Source of the DNA: Gryllotalpicola protaetiae
GTDB taxonomy: Bacteria; Actinomycetota; Actinomycetes; Actinomycetales; Microbacteriaceae
Length of the DNA stretch: 64,000 nucleotides
Reading direction: 5' to 3'
Assembly (NCBI RefSeq): GCF_003627055.1
Contig: NZ_CP032624.1
Location: forward strand, 2,976,001 to 3,040,000
Position 1 is the first letter of the stretch; every line of letters begins with the position of its first letter. This document shows positions 42,041-50,584 of the stretch, one piece after another. The notes under the pieces are model-generated. The model had not been told where the DNA came from. It was given only the letters and a program-made list of their open reading frames with translations, and made no database searches. The position numbers and the translations under genes are program-made.

Positions 42041-44812
42041 ATGGCGCAGGACTACCCGTTGGAGGAACTCAGCCCGCGGGCGTTTGAGCAGCTCACAGTC
42101 GCGTTGGCGCTCAAGGCACTCGGGCACGGAGTCGAGGCCTTCGGGTCGGGCCCGGATGGTGGACGGGAAGCGACCTACACCGGACCGGTGAACTGGTCCG
42201 CGACAACGGGCTTCGGGACGGACTCTTGGGACGGGTACATCGTCCTTCAAGCGAAGCAAAAGGAAACCCTCGGAACTCCTGCGCAGAACGCCTCATGGCT
42301 ACTGAAGCAGGTTTCCGATGAATTCGATTCTTGGATGGCCAACGACAGTAAGCGAGGACAGTTTCCTCAGTACATCATCTTCGTGACGAATGCGCGGCTA
42401 AGCAGCGTCGCAAACTCTGGCGGAATCGACCAGATCAACGCCAACATCCGTCAGCGGATCACCTCGCCCGTGCCTGGAACTGACGGCCGGGACTCGTTGG
42501 CCGCCCGAGGTCTTCGGTCTGCGAAGGTCTGGCATCGCGACCAGCTCAACGGCTTACTGACGGTGAACGACGGAATTCGTAACGCCTTCAAGGGAATGCT
42601 GACGGTCGGGGACCTACTCACCCGGCTCGGTGCGCTCGGCGGGCTGCTCGATCCTTCTCAGTTCGAGCCTGTTTTAAAAGCGCACGCAATGAGAACTCTG
42701 GGCGTCGAGCGCTGGGTGAACTTCAGTGACGCTGGGGGGACAACCCGACAATCGATCGACGAGGTCATCATCGATCTCAAGGCCGACGGGACGCGCGCCG
42801 AAAATACGACGCTGCTTCAGGAAGTGATCGACCGCGGCGACTCCGTACTAAAGCCGTCATTCCACTCGGCGCAGCCGCACCTCGTCATCACAGGTCAACC
42901 TGGTAGCGGCAAGAGCACGACCACGTCGTTCTTGACCCAGATGTACCGGTCCGGGTTCGCTGCCGACGAATCACTCACAGCAACAACAACCGCGATCCTC
43001 GACGGAACCGCAGCCGCCCTGGAGCGCATCGGCGTATCGGCCCCAAAGAACCATCGGTGGCCGATTCGGGTAAACCTCGCGCACTACGCCGACGAGATTG
43101 GTCCAAGCGGCGATAAGAGCCTGTTGAGATGGCTGAGCGAACGCGTGACTGCCCGTGCCGAACTGGACATCAAGCCGCACACACTGAAGAGGTGGTTCCA
43201 GCACTGGCCGTGCCTCGTCGTCCTCGACGGACTCGATGAAGTCACCGCGCCGGAAGTGCGCCCCCGCGTGCTGGACGAGATCAGAACCTTCGTCGAGGAA
43301 GCGCACCAGGACGATGCAGACCTCCTCGTGATCGTCACGACCCGACCAATGGGTTACACGGAACAGATCATGCCTGAGCTGTTTACCCAGCTCAACTTGA
43401 AGTACCTGGATGCTCCGACAGCTATCAGCTATGGACGCCATATCACCTCTCGCCGACTCTCTGACGACCTAGACCGCCGAGATCAAGTCATCGCACGCTT
43501 CGAGCGACACGCATCCGACGCCACGATGTTGCGACTCATGAAGACGCCGCTACAAGTTCTGATCATGACCTTGATCCTTGAACAGTTCGGAGTACTTCCG
43601 GCTGACCGATACCAGCTTTTCTGGCGATACTTCGAGACCATCTACCAACGGGAATCAGCGAAACCCACAAACCTCGCACCATTCCTGGCCGAACATCGAC
43701 CCGCGATCACGGACCTTCACGAAGCTGTCGGCCTGTCGCTACAAATCCACGCCGAGACCTCGACCGATGCACGTGCGATCCTCACGAAGGATGAACTGCG
43801 CCAACTTGCCGTCCAGCGGCTCGTCCAGGTCGGTCACCAGCTTGGCCCGCAGGTGGACCGGATCGCGGACCGGATTGTCCAAGCAACCACCGAGCGCCTG
43901 GTGCTGCTAGTCCCTGCAGAGAACGACGGAGTCTCTTTTGAGATACGCAGCCTTCAGGAACTGATGGCCGCACGCGCGTTGAGCAATGTCACCGACGAGC
44001 AACTTAACGCTCATCTGTCAGCAACCGCGCCGAGCCCTCACTGGCGCAATACCTGGGTGTTCGTGGCTGGACGTGTGTTCGCAGAAGGTCCCGATCATCG
44101 CCGAGACCTCGTCACCGACGTCGTGGAAAACGTGGACAAGAACGCGAATTGGCCCGGCTGGTTGTGCGCAATCGGCCCGGAGCTGGCGGCATATCTGCTC
44201 GACGACGGCCTAGCTGCCCGGACTCCCAGATGGCAGCGAAGATTGATCGACGTGGCGCTGCGAGCACTCTCGGGTCCCGTTCCGCAAGACGTTCGTGCCG
44301 TCGCAATTGGCCTCTCCAACGCCAGCGTGGGAAATGACCTGATGTACATCCGGAACGCGCTGAAAGCAGCGTTCGCGGGAACTCCCGTCGCGCGCACGAT
44401 CGCCCATTCCGTGCTGGCGGCCGGCCAGTTCGGCGCGCCCATACCGGAGGCACAGACCTCCCTCGGTCAAGTGACCCGAGTTGACGCTCTATTGGCCGAC
44501 CTCATCGAGCCCCAGCTAGCCGAGCTCGGACTATCGGAAGGCGCTCGCCAATCGCTGGACAGCATCCTCATCGAGCTTCGCGAGACTGCTCTGACAGCCG
44601 CTTGGGACGCGAGCCTTCAGCGACTACTCGCAACGCTGCCATCGTCGCTGCCCCATACGATCGCCGGACTACGGGATGCCGAGGTCGGGACCGCCCTCGA
44701 GATTTTGCTCGGGGCACTCGGGCCCGAGAACTGGAGCGCCACGGCGGCATTGGGGCAAGCGGTGTGGCCCTCGCTGGCTCGGGTACCGGTCGGGCGACAG
44801 CTTGAGTCTTAG
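42041..44812 (+). CDS. PD-(D/E)xK nuclease-NACHT NTPase (STAND defence protein)
   Basis: A 923-residue protein. Residues 1-180 look like an Mrr/restriction-type nuclease: SPRAFEQLTVALALKALGHG, D39 in GPDGGREA and VLQAKQK (Q70-x-K72). A NACHT-type NTPase follows: Walker A TGQPGSGKST (284-293), Walker B LVVLDGLDEV (392-401) and VTTRPMGYTE. The remaining 480 residues are helical sensor-like repeats. Such proteins act as phage sensors that switch on DNA cleavage. ATG at 42041 with gggagg upstream. It stands beside apeA in a defence cluster. Confidence 0.88.
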   Translation: MAQDYPLEELSPRAFEQLTVALALKALGHGVEAFGSGPDGGREATYTGPVNWSATTGFGTDSWDGYIVLQAKQKETLGTPAQNASWLLKQVSDEFDSWMANDSKRGQFPQYIIFVTNARLSSVANSGGIDQINANIRQRITSPVPGTDGRDSLAARGLRSAKVWHRDQLNGLLTVNDGIRNAFKGMLTVGDLLTRLGALGGLLDPSQFEPVLKAHAMRTLGVERWVNFSDAGGTTRQSIDEVIIDLKADGTRAENTTLLQEVIDRGDSVLKPSFHSAQPHLVITGQPGSGKSTTTSFLTQMYRSGFAADESLTATTTAILDGTAAALERIGVSAPKNHRWPIRVNLAHYADEIGPSGDKSLLRWLSERVTARAELDIKPHTLKRWFQHWPCLVVLDGLDEVTAPEVRPRVLDEIRTFVEEAHQDDADLLVIVTTRPMGYTEQIMPELFTQLNLKYLDAPTAISYGRHITSRRLSDDLDRRDQVIARFERHASDATMLRLMKTPLQVLIMTLILEQFGVLPADRYQLFWRYFETIYQRESAKPTNLAPFLAEHRPAITDLHEAVGLSLQIHAETSTDARAILTKDELRQLAVQRLVQVGHQLGPQVDRIADRIVQATTERLVLLVPAENDGVSFEIRSLQELMAARALSNVTDEQLNAHLSATAPSPHWRNTWVFVAGRVFAEGPDHRRDLVTDVVENVDKNANWPGWLCAIGPELAAYLLDDGLAARTPRWQRRLIDVALRALSGPVPQDVRAVAIGLSNASVGNDLMYIRNALKAAFAGTPVARTIAHSVLAAGQFGAPIPEAQTSLGQVTRVDALLADLIEPQLAELGLSEGARQSLDSILIELRETALTAAWDASLQRLLATLPSSLPHTIAGLRDAEVGTALEILLGALGPENWSATAALGQAVWPSLARVPVGRQLES

Positions 44813-45043
44813 AGGCAGTTCAACTCCATTTCGAGTTTACCTACGGGCCTGAACGCCGATTCGCAATCCTGCGCGAGGGGGTCGAGTGCAGTCCAGCTCC
44901 CTCGCCGCCGGTGCTCGGTTGTGGCGTCGGAGATTCCATGCGGTACCGCGGACGTGTGAGGTTTCGCACTTGTCGTACGCCCCTTGGTAGGCTAAAACTC
45001 AAGTAAACAAGCGGAATCAGACGTTGGTACTTCTGGCCCATGA

Positions 45044-45442
45044 CGGCATTCTGACCTGTTGGTCTCTCCGTCGTCTCTGGGGACGCTGAAGGTCAAGCCG
45101 GAAATCTCGGGCGACGCCAGCACGGGCATCCTGGGAGTTGAGACATTCCTTCTCGACATCGTCACCTTGATTCAGGGCCTCCAGCTCGGACGGGCACCGC
45201 GGGTATTAGTGCATGACAGCCACAACTTCGACGCGACCGACCATCGGCAGGTCGCGTCCTGCCTAAACATCGGTGCGCGCTTAGCGGAGCAGTACGGATT
45301 TCAGTACGTCGTCACAATGAACTCAGACTTCTTGGCGTCCGTAGAAGCCGAGGGGGCCTTCGATAGTTCTGACTACCTTCTCGATACGAGGCTCAGCGAC
45401 GCAACTGAGGACGGTGGCCTGTTCGGTTTCCGCTTCGAGTAG
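45044..45442 (+). pseudogene. 3' remnant of a DUF2326 (ABC-3C-type) ATPase gene
   Basis: About 120 codons match only the C-terminal ATPase lobe of DUF2326 proteins: LKVKPEISGDASTGILGVET, then VLVHDSHNFDATDHRQ (Walker B/D-loop area), ARLAEQYGFQYVVTMNSDFL and a closing GGLFGFRFE. The Walker A, zinc-hook/coiled coil and 5' end are missing; the frame is closed by TGA at 45041-45043. It directly precedes the intact Lamassu-like operon, so it may be a leftover of an older related system. Confidence 0.8.
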
Positions 45443-45616
45443 GCGCAAGACCGGCATGCCGTTATTGGATGGTGCTGCCAGAGTGGAGCCTGTAGAGACC
45501 ACCGCGGAGCTCACGCTCTCAATGGATCAACGTGCAATCGTGGCAAGATTGGCTTGGACACACTGACGTCCAGACCGTCCGCGGGTTGCGGAGACGTATC
45601 GTGCTTGGGGGACGGG

Positions 45617-47374
45617 ATGGCTGAACCTTTACGAACGGTTCCGGCTGTTCTGGAGAGGTTCGGGTCGACCTTCTCAGCGTTCACTGCTGCCTTCAATGAA
45701 GGTCAGTACGTGCTGTGGCTTGGTTCGGGTATCTCTCGCGACAGGGTGCCGAATGTCAATGCACTCCTCAAGCGTGTCATAGAGCACCTCCGGTCGAACA
45801 TCGTTGCTGGTGACACGAACTGTGAGTACCGGGTCGCGCTTGACGAGGTGCTGCGGCTCGCCGGTCTGACGGGCGAGGAACTGAAGAGCATCGATTTCTC
45901 GATCGCAGTCGAGGGCTGGCCGCTGCGGGACCGCATCATCCCAGCTCTGGTGACGAACTACTCGCGCGTTCTTGATGTTCTCGTAGGTGACACCAACCCT
46001 GACGACTATCTCGTCTGGACAGGTCTCGATGTCCCGAACACCTATGGGGCACCGGACCTTGAGCCCGATGTGGAGCACTACTGCATCGCGATCCTCATGC
46101 TGGAGGGGCTGGTCGCATCGGCGGTCACCGCGAACTGGGATGGGCTCCTTGAGAAGGCACTCGGCGAACTGACTCCGGCGTTTGGCTCGCTGGTTCGCGT
46201 TGCCGTGAAGCCGGATGATTTTCGTGTTGTCGGGCCGCGTATTGAGGTGATCAAGTTCCATGGCTGTGCGGTGCGTGCCCGAGATGAAGAGTCCGAGTAC
46301 CGGGATTTGCTCATCGCACGTGAATCACAGATTTCGAGGTGGACTGAGCAGCCAGAGAACCGGTCGATGCGCAAGCACCTTGAGGTGCTCTATACCGACC
46401 GGTTGACGTTGATGCTTGGTCTGTCGGCGCAGGATGCAAACCTCCACACGGTGTTCGCGGGAGCCATCCAGGATTTGGCTCGGCCGTGGCCGGCGTCATC
46501 GCCTGCGGTTGTCCTCAGTGAAGAGCACCTGGAGTCGTATCACCGGAACCTTCTCAAGATTACGTATGGCTCGAATCACCAGGGGAACGCTAGCGCTATC
46601 GCACAGTCCGCCCTTCTGGGTGCGTACGGCAAGCCAACGTTGTTGGCCCTGGTCCTGTCGTCGCTCACCGAGAAACTGAGCTTCTTGATCGAGCATGAAA
46701 TTGAGAGTGTCTGGGGACCGGCAGCCGTGAGCCAGTTGCAGACAGACCTACTTGGCCTCCGCGACCTGGCAGCGAAAAATGCTGACCCCGACGACGCAGA
46801 AGCGCTCGAACGCTCGGCGATTTTGGAGTTTCAGAGGGGGTTCGCTGCCCGTCTTATCGACGTAGCAAACTTGGCGCTGACTGTCTTTCGTACGGGCCGC
46901 ATGCCGACCGCCGGTGGCGGTCGCTATGAACCGCTGTCGGATCGTCCTGTCGCCCAGGCGGTTCTCAACGCAGATTTCCCTTCGAAACAGTTCGGGCGGC
47001 TCGGTGTCGCGCTGGCATTGATTGGTCGCGGACTCGCCTCGGGGCAGTGGTCAGCTATGCCGGGCGATGCCAGGGCAGTCGGCGATGGTGTGGTTCATCT
47101 GGTCACTGGCCAGCGAACCGCCCGTGTGTTCTTTGTAAAGGACGCCACGACGTCGACGCAGCTTGAGTTGGAGGCCTCGTTCGACGACAGTGATGGGGAT
47201 GTGCTGATCGTCATAGCGGATGAAGAGCCCCCGGCCCAGACCCGATCACCGAGATCTCGCTTCGGTCGTGATGGCAAGCCCAGAGCCGGGCGGTTCAGCG
47301 TCGCATCCAGCATCGCCGACACTGCCTCAGCTGATGACTTGTATGAGGCGTTCAAACTCGCGAGCGGGTTCTGA
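45617..47374 (+). CDS. LmuA-like effector with SIR2 domain
   Basis: A 585-residue protein. The N-terminal SIR2 domain (about 25-310) has the NAD-binding GSGIS (36-40), N173-W-D175 in VTANWDGLL, and H215-G216 in IKFHGCA (catalytic His position). The C-terminal half would be the system-specific adaptor domain. In Lamassu/ABC-3C systems an effector of this type is armed by an SMC-like ATPase; SIR2 would be expected to deplete NAD+. ATG at 45617 has a ggggga Shine-Dalgarno; the frame opens at 45554. It overlaps the next gene by one base (TGATG). Confidence 0.87.
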   Translation: MAEPLRTVPAVLERFGSTFSAFTAAFNEGQYVLWLGSGISRDRVPNVNALLKRVIEHLRSNIVAGDTNCEYRVALDEVLRLAGLTGEELKSIDFSIAVEGWPLRDRIIPALVTNYSRVLDVLVGDTNPDDYLVWTGLDVPNTYGAPDLEPDVEHYCIAILMLEGLVASAVTANWDGLLEKALGELTPAFGSLVRVAVKPDDFRVVGPRIEVIKFHGCAVRARDEESEYRDLLIARESQISRWTEQPENRSMRKHLEVLYTDRLTLMLGLSAQDANLHTVFAGAIQDLARPWPASSPAVVLSEEHLESYHRNLLKITYGSNHQGNASAIAQSALLGAYGKPTLLALVLSSLTEKLSFLIEHEIESVWGPAAVSQLQTDLLGLRDLAAKNADPDDAEALERSAILEFQRGFAARLIDVANLALTVFRTGRMPTAGGGRYEPLSDRPVAQAVLNADFPSKQFGRLGVALALIGRGLASGQWSAMPGDARAVGDGVVHLVTGQRTARVFFVKDATTSTQLELEASFDDSDGDVLIVIADEEPPAQTRSPRSRFGRDGKPRAGRFSVASSIADTASADDLYEAFKLASGF

Positions 47375-47946
47375 TGACAAGCGTTCAAGATGTCCTCGCC
47401 GTACTGGAGAGAGCTGGTTTCGAACGACTTCCCAAGCCTCTGACTGTTGTCGGCACAGAGTTCGACTTCGAGGCCGCGGCCCGCGGAATGAATACTTCGC
47501 ATGACTTGGTTCTGATTGCGACTGACCAAGTTCCTCGTCGGCGTCTGCAACGCCTCGTCGCGGGTTTAGCCCGTTCCCTTGACCTGGCGGCGTCACGGCG
47601 ACCTGTGAGTCTCGTACTTCTCGGCGGAGTCGCCGCCTCCGATCGAATCGAGTTGGAGCGATACGCCCGCATCCTTCCCATCGCGTCCTCCACACCCGAT
47701 ATCGCGGAAATTGAGGAAGCCGTTGCCGTCCTCCTGCCGCTGAAGCTGCCGAACGCGGACCTCGTTCACGGAGGCGACCCAGTCAACGAAGTGATGGCCG
47801 TCCTCGGTCCCCTGAGGGCGACATCGGACCACATCGCGCTCATCAAGACTGCCGCGGACGGACCGGACACAGTAAAGGAAGCCCTGCGCCGCTACGCGAA
47901 TGAAGGAGCAGGCTGGACCGACGAGGTGGGGGATGGCGATGAGTGA
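47374..47946 (+). CDS. LmuC-like middle component
   Basis: A 190-residue protein of no enzymatic motif, with VLVLIATDQVPRRRLQRLVAGLARSLDLA pattern (in pieces LVLIATDQVPRRRLQRLV, AGLARSLDLA). Its place and size, between a SIR2 effector and an SMC-like ATPase, match the middle component (LmuC/ABC-3C MC/DdmB). I assign it by context. The start overlaps the upstream stop, and its 3' end overlaps lmuB by 8 bases, indicating a tight complex stoichiometry. Confidence 0.75.
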   Translation: MTSVQDVLAVLERAGFERLPKPLTVVGTEFDFEAAARGMNTSHDLVLIATDQVPRRRLQRLVAGLARSLDLAASRRPVSLVLLGGVAASDRIELERYARILPIASSTPDIAEIEEAVAVLLPLKLPNADLVHGGDPVNEVMAVLGPLRATSDHIALIKTAADGPDTVKEALRRYANEGAGWTDEVGDGDE

Positions 47947-50353
47947 CGTCCCCATTCGTCGCCTTATGGTCTCCGACTTCCGGCGCATAGAAGGCACTCG
48001 TGAACTGCCTTTCGACGCACCCGTCGTACTCATTCACGGCCCAAACGGCACGGGAAAGACAAGCGTTCTGTCGGCGCTAGAACTCGCCTTGACTGGCGGT
48101 ATTCGGAGCATGGAACGTCAGTCCGATCGCTACCGAGCGCACCTCCCGTTCCTCGGGCAGTCCTACGCAACGGTTCGAGCCGACGTTGCCGAGTACCTGC
48201 AAGCGGGAACGCCCGGCACCCCGCTGACCGTGAACGGCGCGCGTTTGGAAGGCACCCCCGCCTTCAACGCCGCCGCCGCGAAGTTCTACGCTGAACGGTG
48301 CTACCTGGACCAGACATCGCTGGGTCGTCTCCTCGACCTATACCAAGCCCGCGAAGGCAACGAACAGACAGCGCTCGAGAAGTTCGTCAACGAGCTCCTT
48401 GGCCTTGAGAAACTGGACGCTCTTCGCACCGGGCTCAGCGATGCAAATGACTTCAGGCTCTTCAAGAAACTCGCGGCCGGCGTCGACGAAGCCGATCGCG
48501 AAGCGAAGACAGCAGCCATGCAGCTCAAAGAACAGACTGCTCTGCGAGCCGAAATCCGGACGCAGGTCACCAACGCGCGGGCCGCGACCCGCGAGGCCGT
48601 CGCTGGACTCGATCGCGAAATGACTGACGCCGGTTCCGATGTGGACCTTCTTGCGGTCGTCCGGTCGACACTCGACGGCGACACCACCCGGGTCGAGTCT
48701 GCCGCTGCTGTAACGCTCCATCAGGAGCTCATCGCTTTGGGCGGTCGTATCTCAGCACTGGTCGAACGTCCGACCACGCAACGAATCGAGGAGACCCGCC
48801 TTGCGCTGGCGGCTGCGACCGCCGACAAAGAGGCGTGGGAGGCCGAGGGCGGGGCGAAAGTCCGGGCGTGGGAAGCGGCAGCCCAGGCTGCTGGTGTCGA
48901 CCTGCGCAGCGAACCGCGTATCGCCGTCGAGTACGCTACGAACTCGGCCCTCCAGGAGCTGAGCGATGCCTCCGACGTTCGCGCGCAGGTCGAATCGGTT
49001 GGCACGCAACTGGAGTCCGACCAAGCTGCGTTGGATGTGCTTCAGACTCGACTCGCTGATGCTCATGAGCATTCAAGCGCCCTCGTCGAGGGCTTAGCCG
49101 CAGTCCGCAGCGTCGTCGACGATAGCAACAGGTGCCCGGTCTGCGACCGGGACTTCAATGAAACAGGTCATCACAGCCTCCTAGCTCACATCGATACAAA
49201 ACTGGCTGAGCTCACCAGTCACGGACAGCAACTTGTCGACCTGCGGAACGAGCGCGACGAACTTGCGGCACGGGTCACTCGTGTGGAAACTGAGCACACC
49301 CAACTCATAGCCCGGCTCCTTTCCGCCGACCAGCAGCAGGCCGTCGAGGAGCGTCACGCAACCCTCGTTGAACTCGCCGCCCAAATCGGAGGAATCGAAG
49401 CTACCAAGTCCGCCGGGACGGACCTCTTCCGGCTCGTGCGTGACCTTCAGCAATCACTCGACGACCTTGAGGCCGCTACTTCAGAAGAGCGGCACATCGG
49501 CGGCGAGCTCGCCAGATACGCGAGCCTTCTGGAGGTCACCGTGGTTCCGACGTTCGATTCGTTCCAGACAGTATCGGCAGAACTGCTCAAAAGCGCCGAA
49601 GCTCAAGTTGCCCGCCTCACAGACAAGGCCAACCAGTACCGGAAAACAGATGTCGAAGCGGCTCGCCTTGCGGCCGCGCTCGACGACGAATCCGCAGCTG
49701 TCCAACGCCTCGCCGATATCGCCGAACACAAGAAGCAATGGGACGACCGTGTCGCTGAAGCGAAGCGCCGCCAAGGGGTAGCGAAGGAAGTCCACGAAGC
49801 CGCAACACAGGCACGCACCAACATCGTCCACCGTGTCTTCACGGAATCCCTCAACGAAGTCTGGAAGACCGTATTCACTAGGCTCGCCCCGAACGAAGGG
49901 TTCATCCCAAGCTTCGGAATTCCCAGCGCAACAAAGAAGACGTTCGACATCAAGTTGGAGACCACCCACCGCAACGGCGAAGCCAGCGGCCCGCCCCAAA
50001 TGATGCTGTCTGCGGGCAATCTGAACACAGCAGCACTGTCCCTGTTCCTCGCGCTCCACCTCGCCGTCGAACCGATCGTCCCGTGCCTTGTCTTCGATGA
50101 CCCCGTCCAAGCAATGGACGAAGTACATGTGGCGCAGTTCGCTGCACTCATCCGCCTCCTTTCGAAGCAGAACGACCGGCAAGTCATAATCGCCGTCCAC
50201 GAACGCGAACTGTTTGATTACTTAGCTCTCGAGCTCAGCCCTGCCTACGAAGGCGACGAGCTCATCACCATTGAACTCGGCGAACGCGCAACCGAGGAAG
50301 ATCAAGGCATCACCCGCCACCTCTGGGCGCCAGACGCTGCGATAGCCAACTAG
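47939..50353 (+). CDS. LmuB-like SMC/Rad50-type ATPase
   Basis: An 804-residue protein: Walker A GPNGTGKT (34-41), a long coiled-coil region, a zinc hook CPVC (C399-C402), then signature LSAGNLNTAALSLFLAL, Walker B/D-loop CLVFDDPVQAMDEVH (about residue 715-730) and AVHEREL. This is the Rad50/SbcC-like architecture of Lamassu LmuB. It would recognise an invader DNA end or structure and release LmuA. ATG at 47939 is chosen (another in-frame ATG at 47933). Coupled to lmuC. Confidence 0.9.
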   Translation: MSDVPIRRLMVSDFRRIEGTRELPFDAPVVLIHGPNGTGKTSVLSALELALTGGIRSMERQSDRYRAHLPFLGQSYATVRADVAEYLQAGTPGTPLTVNGARLEGTPAFNAAAAKFYAERCYLDQTSLGRLLDLYQAREGNEQTALEKFVNELLGLEKLDALRTGLSDANDFRLFKKLAAGVDEADREAKTAAMQLKEQTALRAEIRTQVTNARAATREAVAGLDREMTDAGSDVDLLAVVRSTLDGDTTRVESAAAVTLHQELIALGGRISALVERPTTQRIEETRLALAAATADKEAWEAEGGAKVRAWEAAAQAAGVDLRSEPRIAVEYATNSALQELSDASDVRAQVESVGTQLESDQAALDVLQTRLADAHEHSSALVEGLAAVRSVVDDSNRCPVCDRDFNETGHHSLLAHIDTKLAELTSHGQQLVDLRNERDELAARVTRVETEHTQLIARLLSADQQQAVEERHATLVELAAQIGGIEATKSAGTDLFRLVRDLQQSLDDLEAATSEERHIGGELARYASLLEVTVVPTFDSFQTVSAELLKSAEAQVARLTDKANQYRKTDVEAARLAAALDDESAAVQRLADIAEHKKQWDDRVAEAKRRQGVAKEVHEAATQARTNIVHRVFTESLNEVWKTVFTRLAPNEGFIPSFGIPSATKKTFDIKLETTHRNGEASGPPQMMLSAGNLNTAALSLFLALHLAVEPIVPCLVFDDPVQAMDEVHVAQFAALIRLLSKQNDRQVIIAVHERELFDYLALELSPAYEGDELITIELGERATEEDQGITRHLWAPDAAIAN

Positions 50354-50584
50354 CTTCGATCTGCGGGGAGCCTCGTCGGATTTTCGGACGATCTGTTTCA
50401 GGAGGGTGGGCACTGGAACCGTGCACGCGAGTGCTCGTTCACCCTCCCTTTGACATGGTCAACTCAAACACCGACATGGCGTGGAGTTCTTCGGTTGACC
50501 TCTGCGGAATCCTAGATGGCGTCAGTGGCATCCCGGCCTGGCTCTCTTAGAAGGTGCGTCACTGGTCGTCGATACCATCAATAT

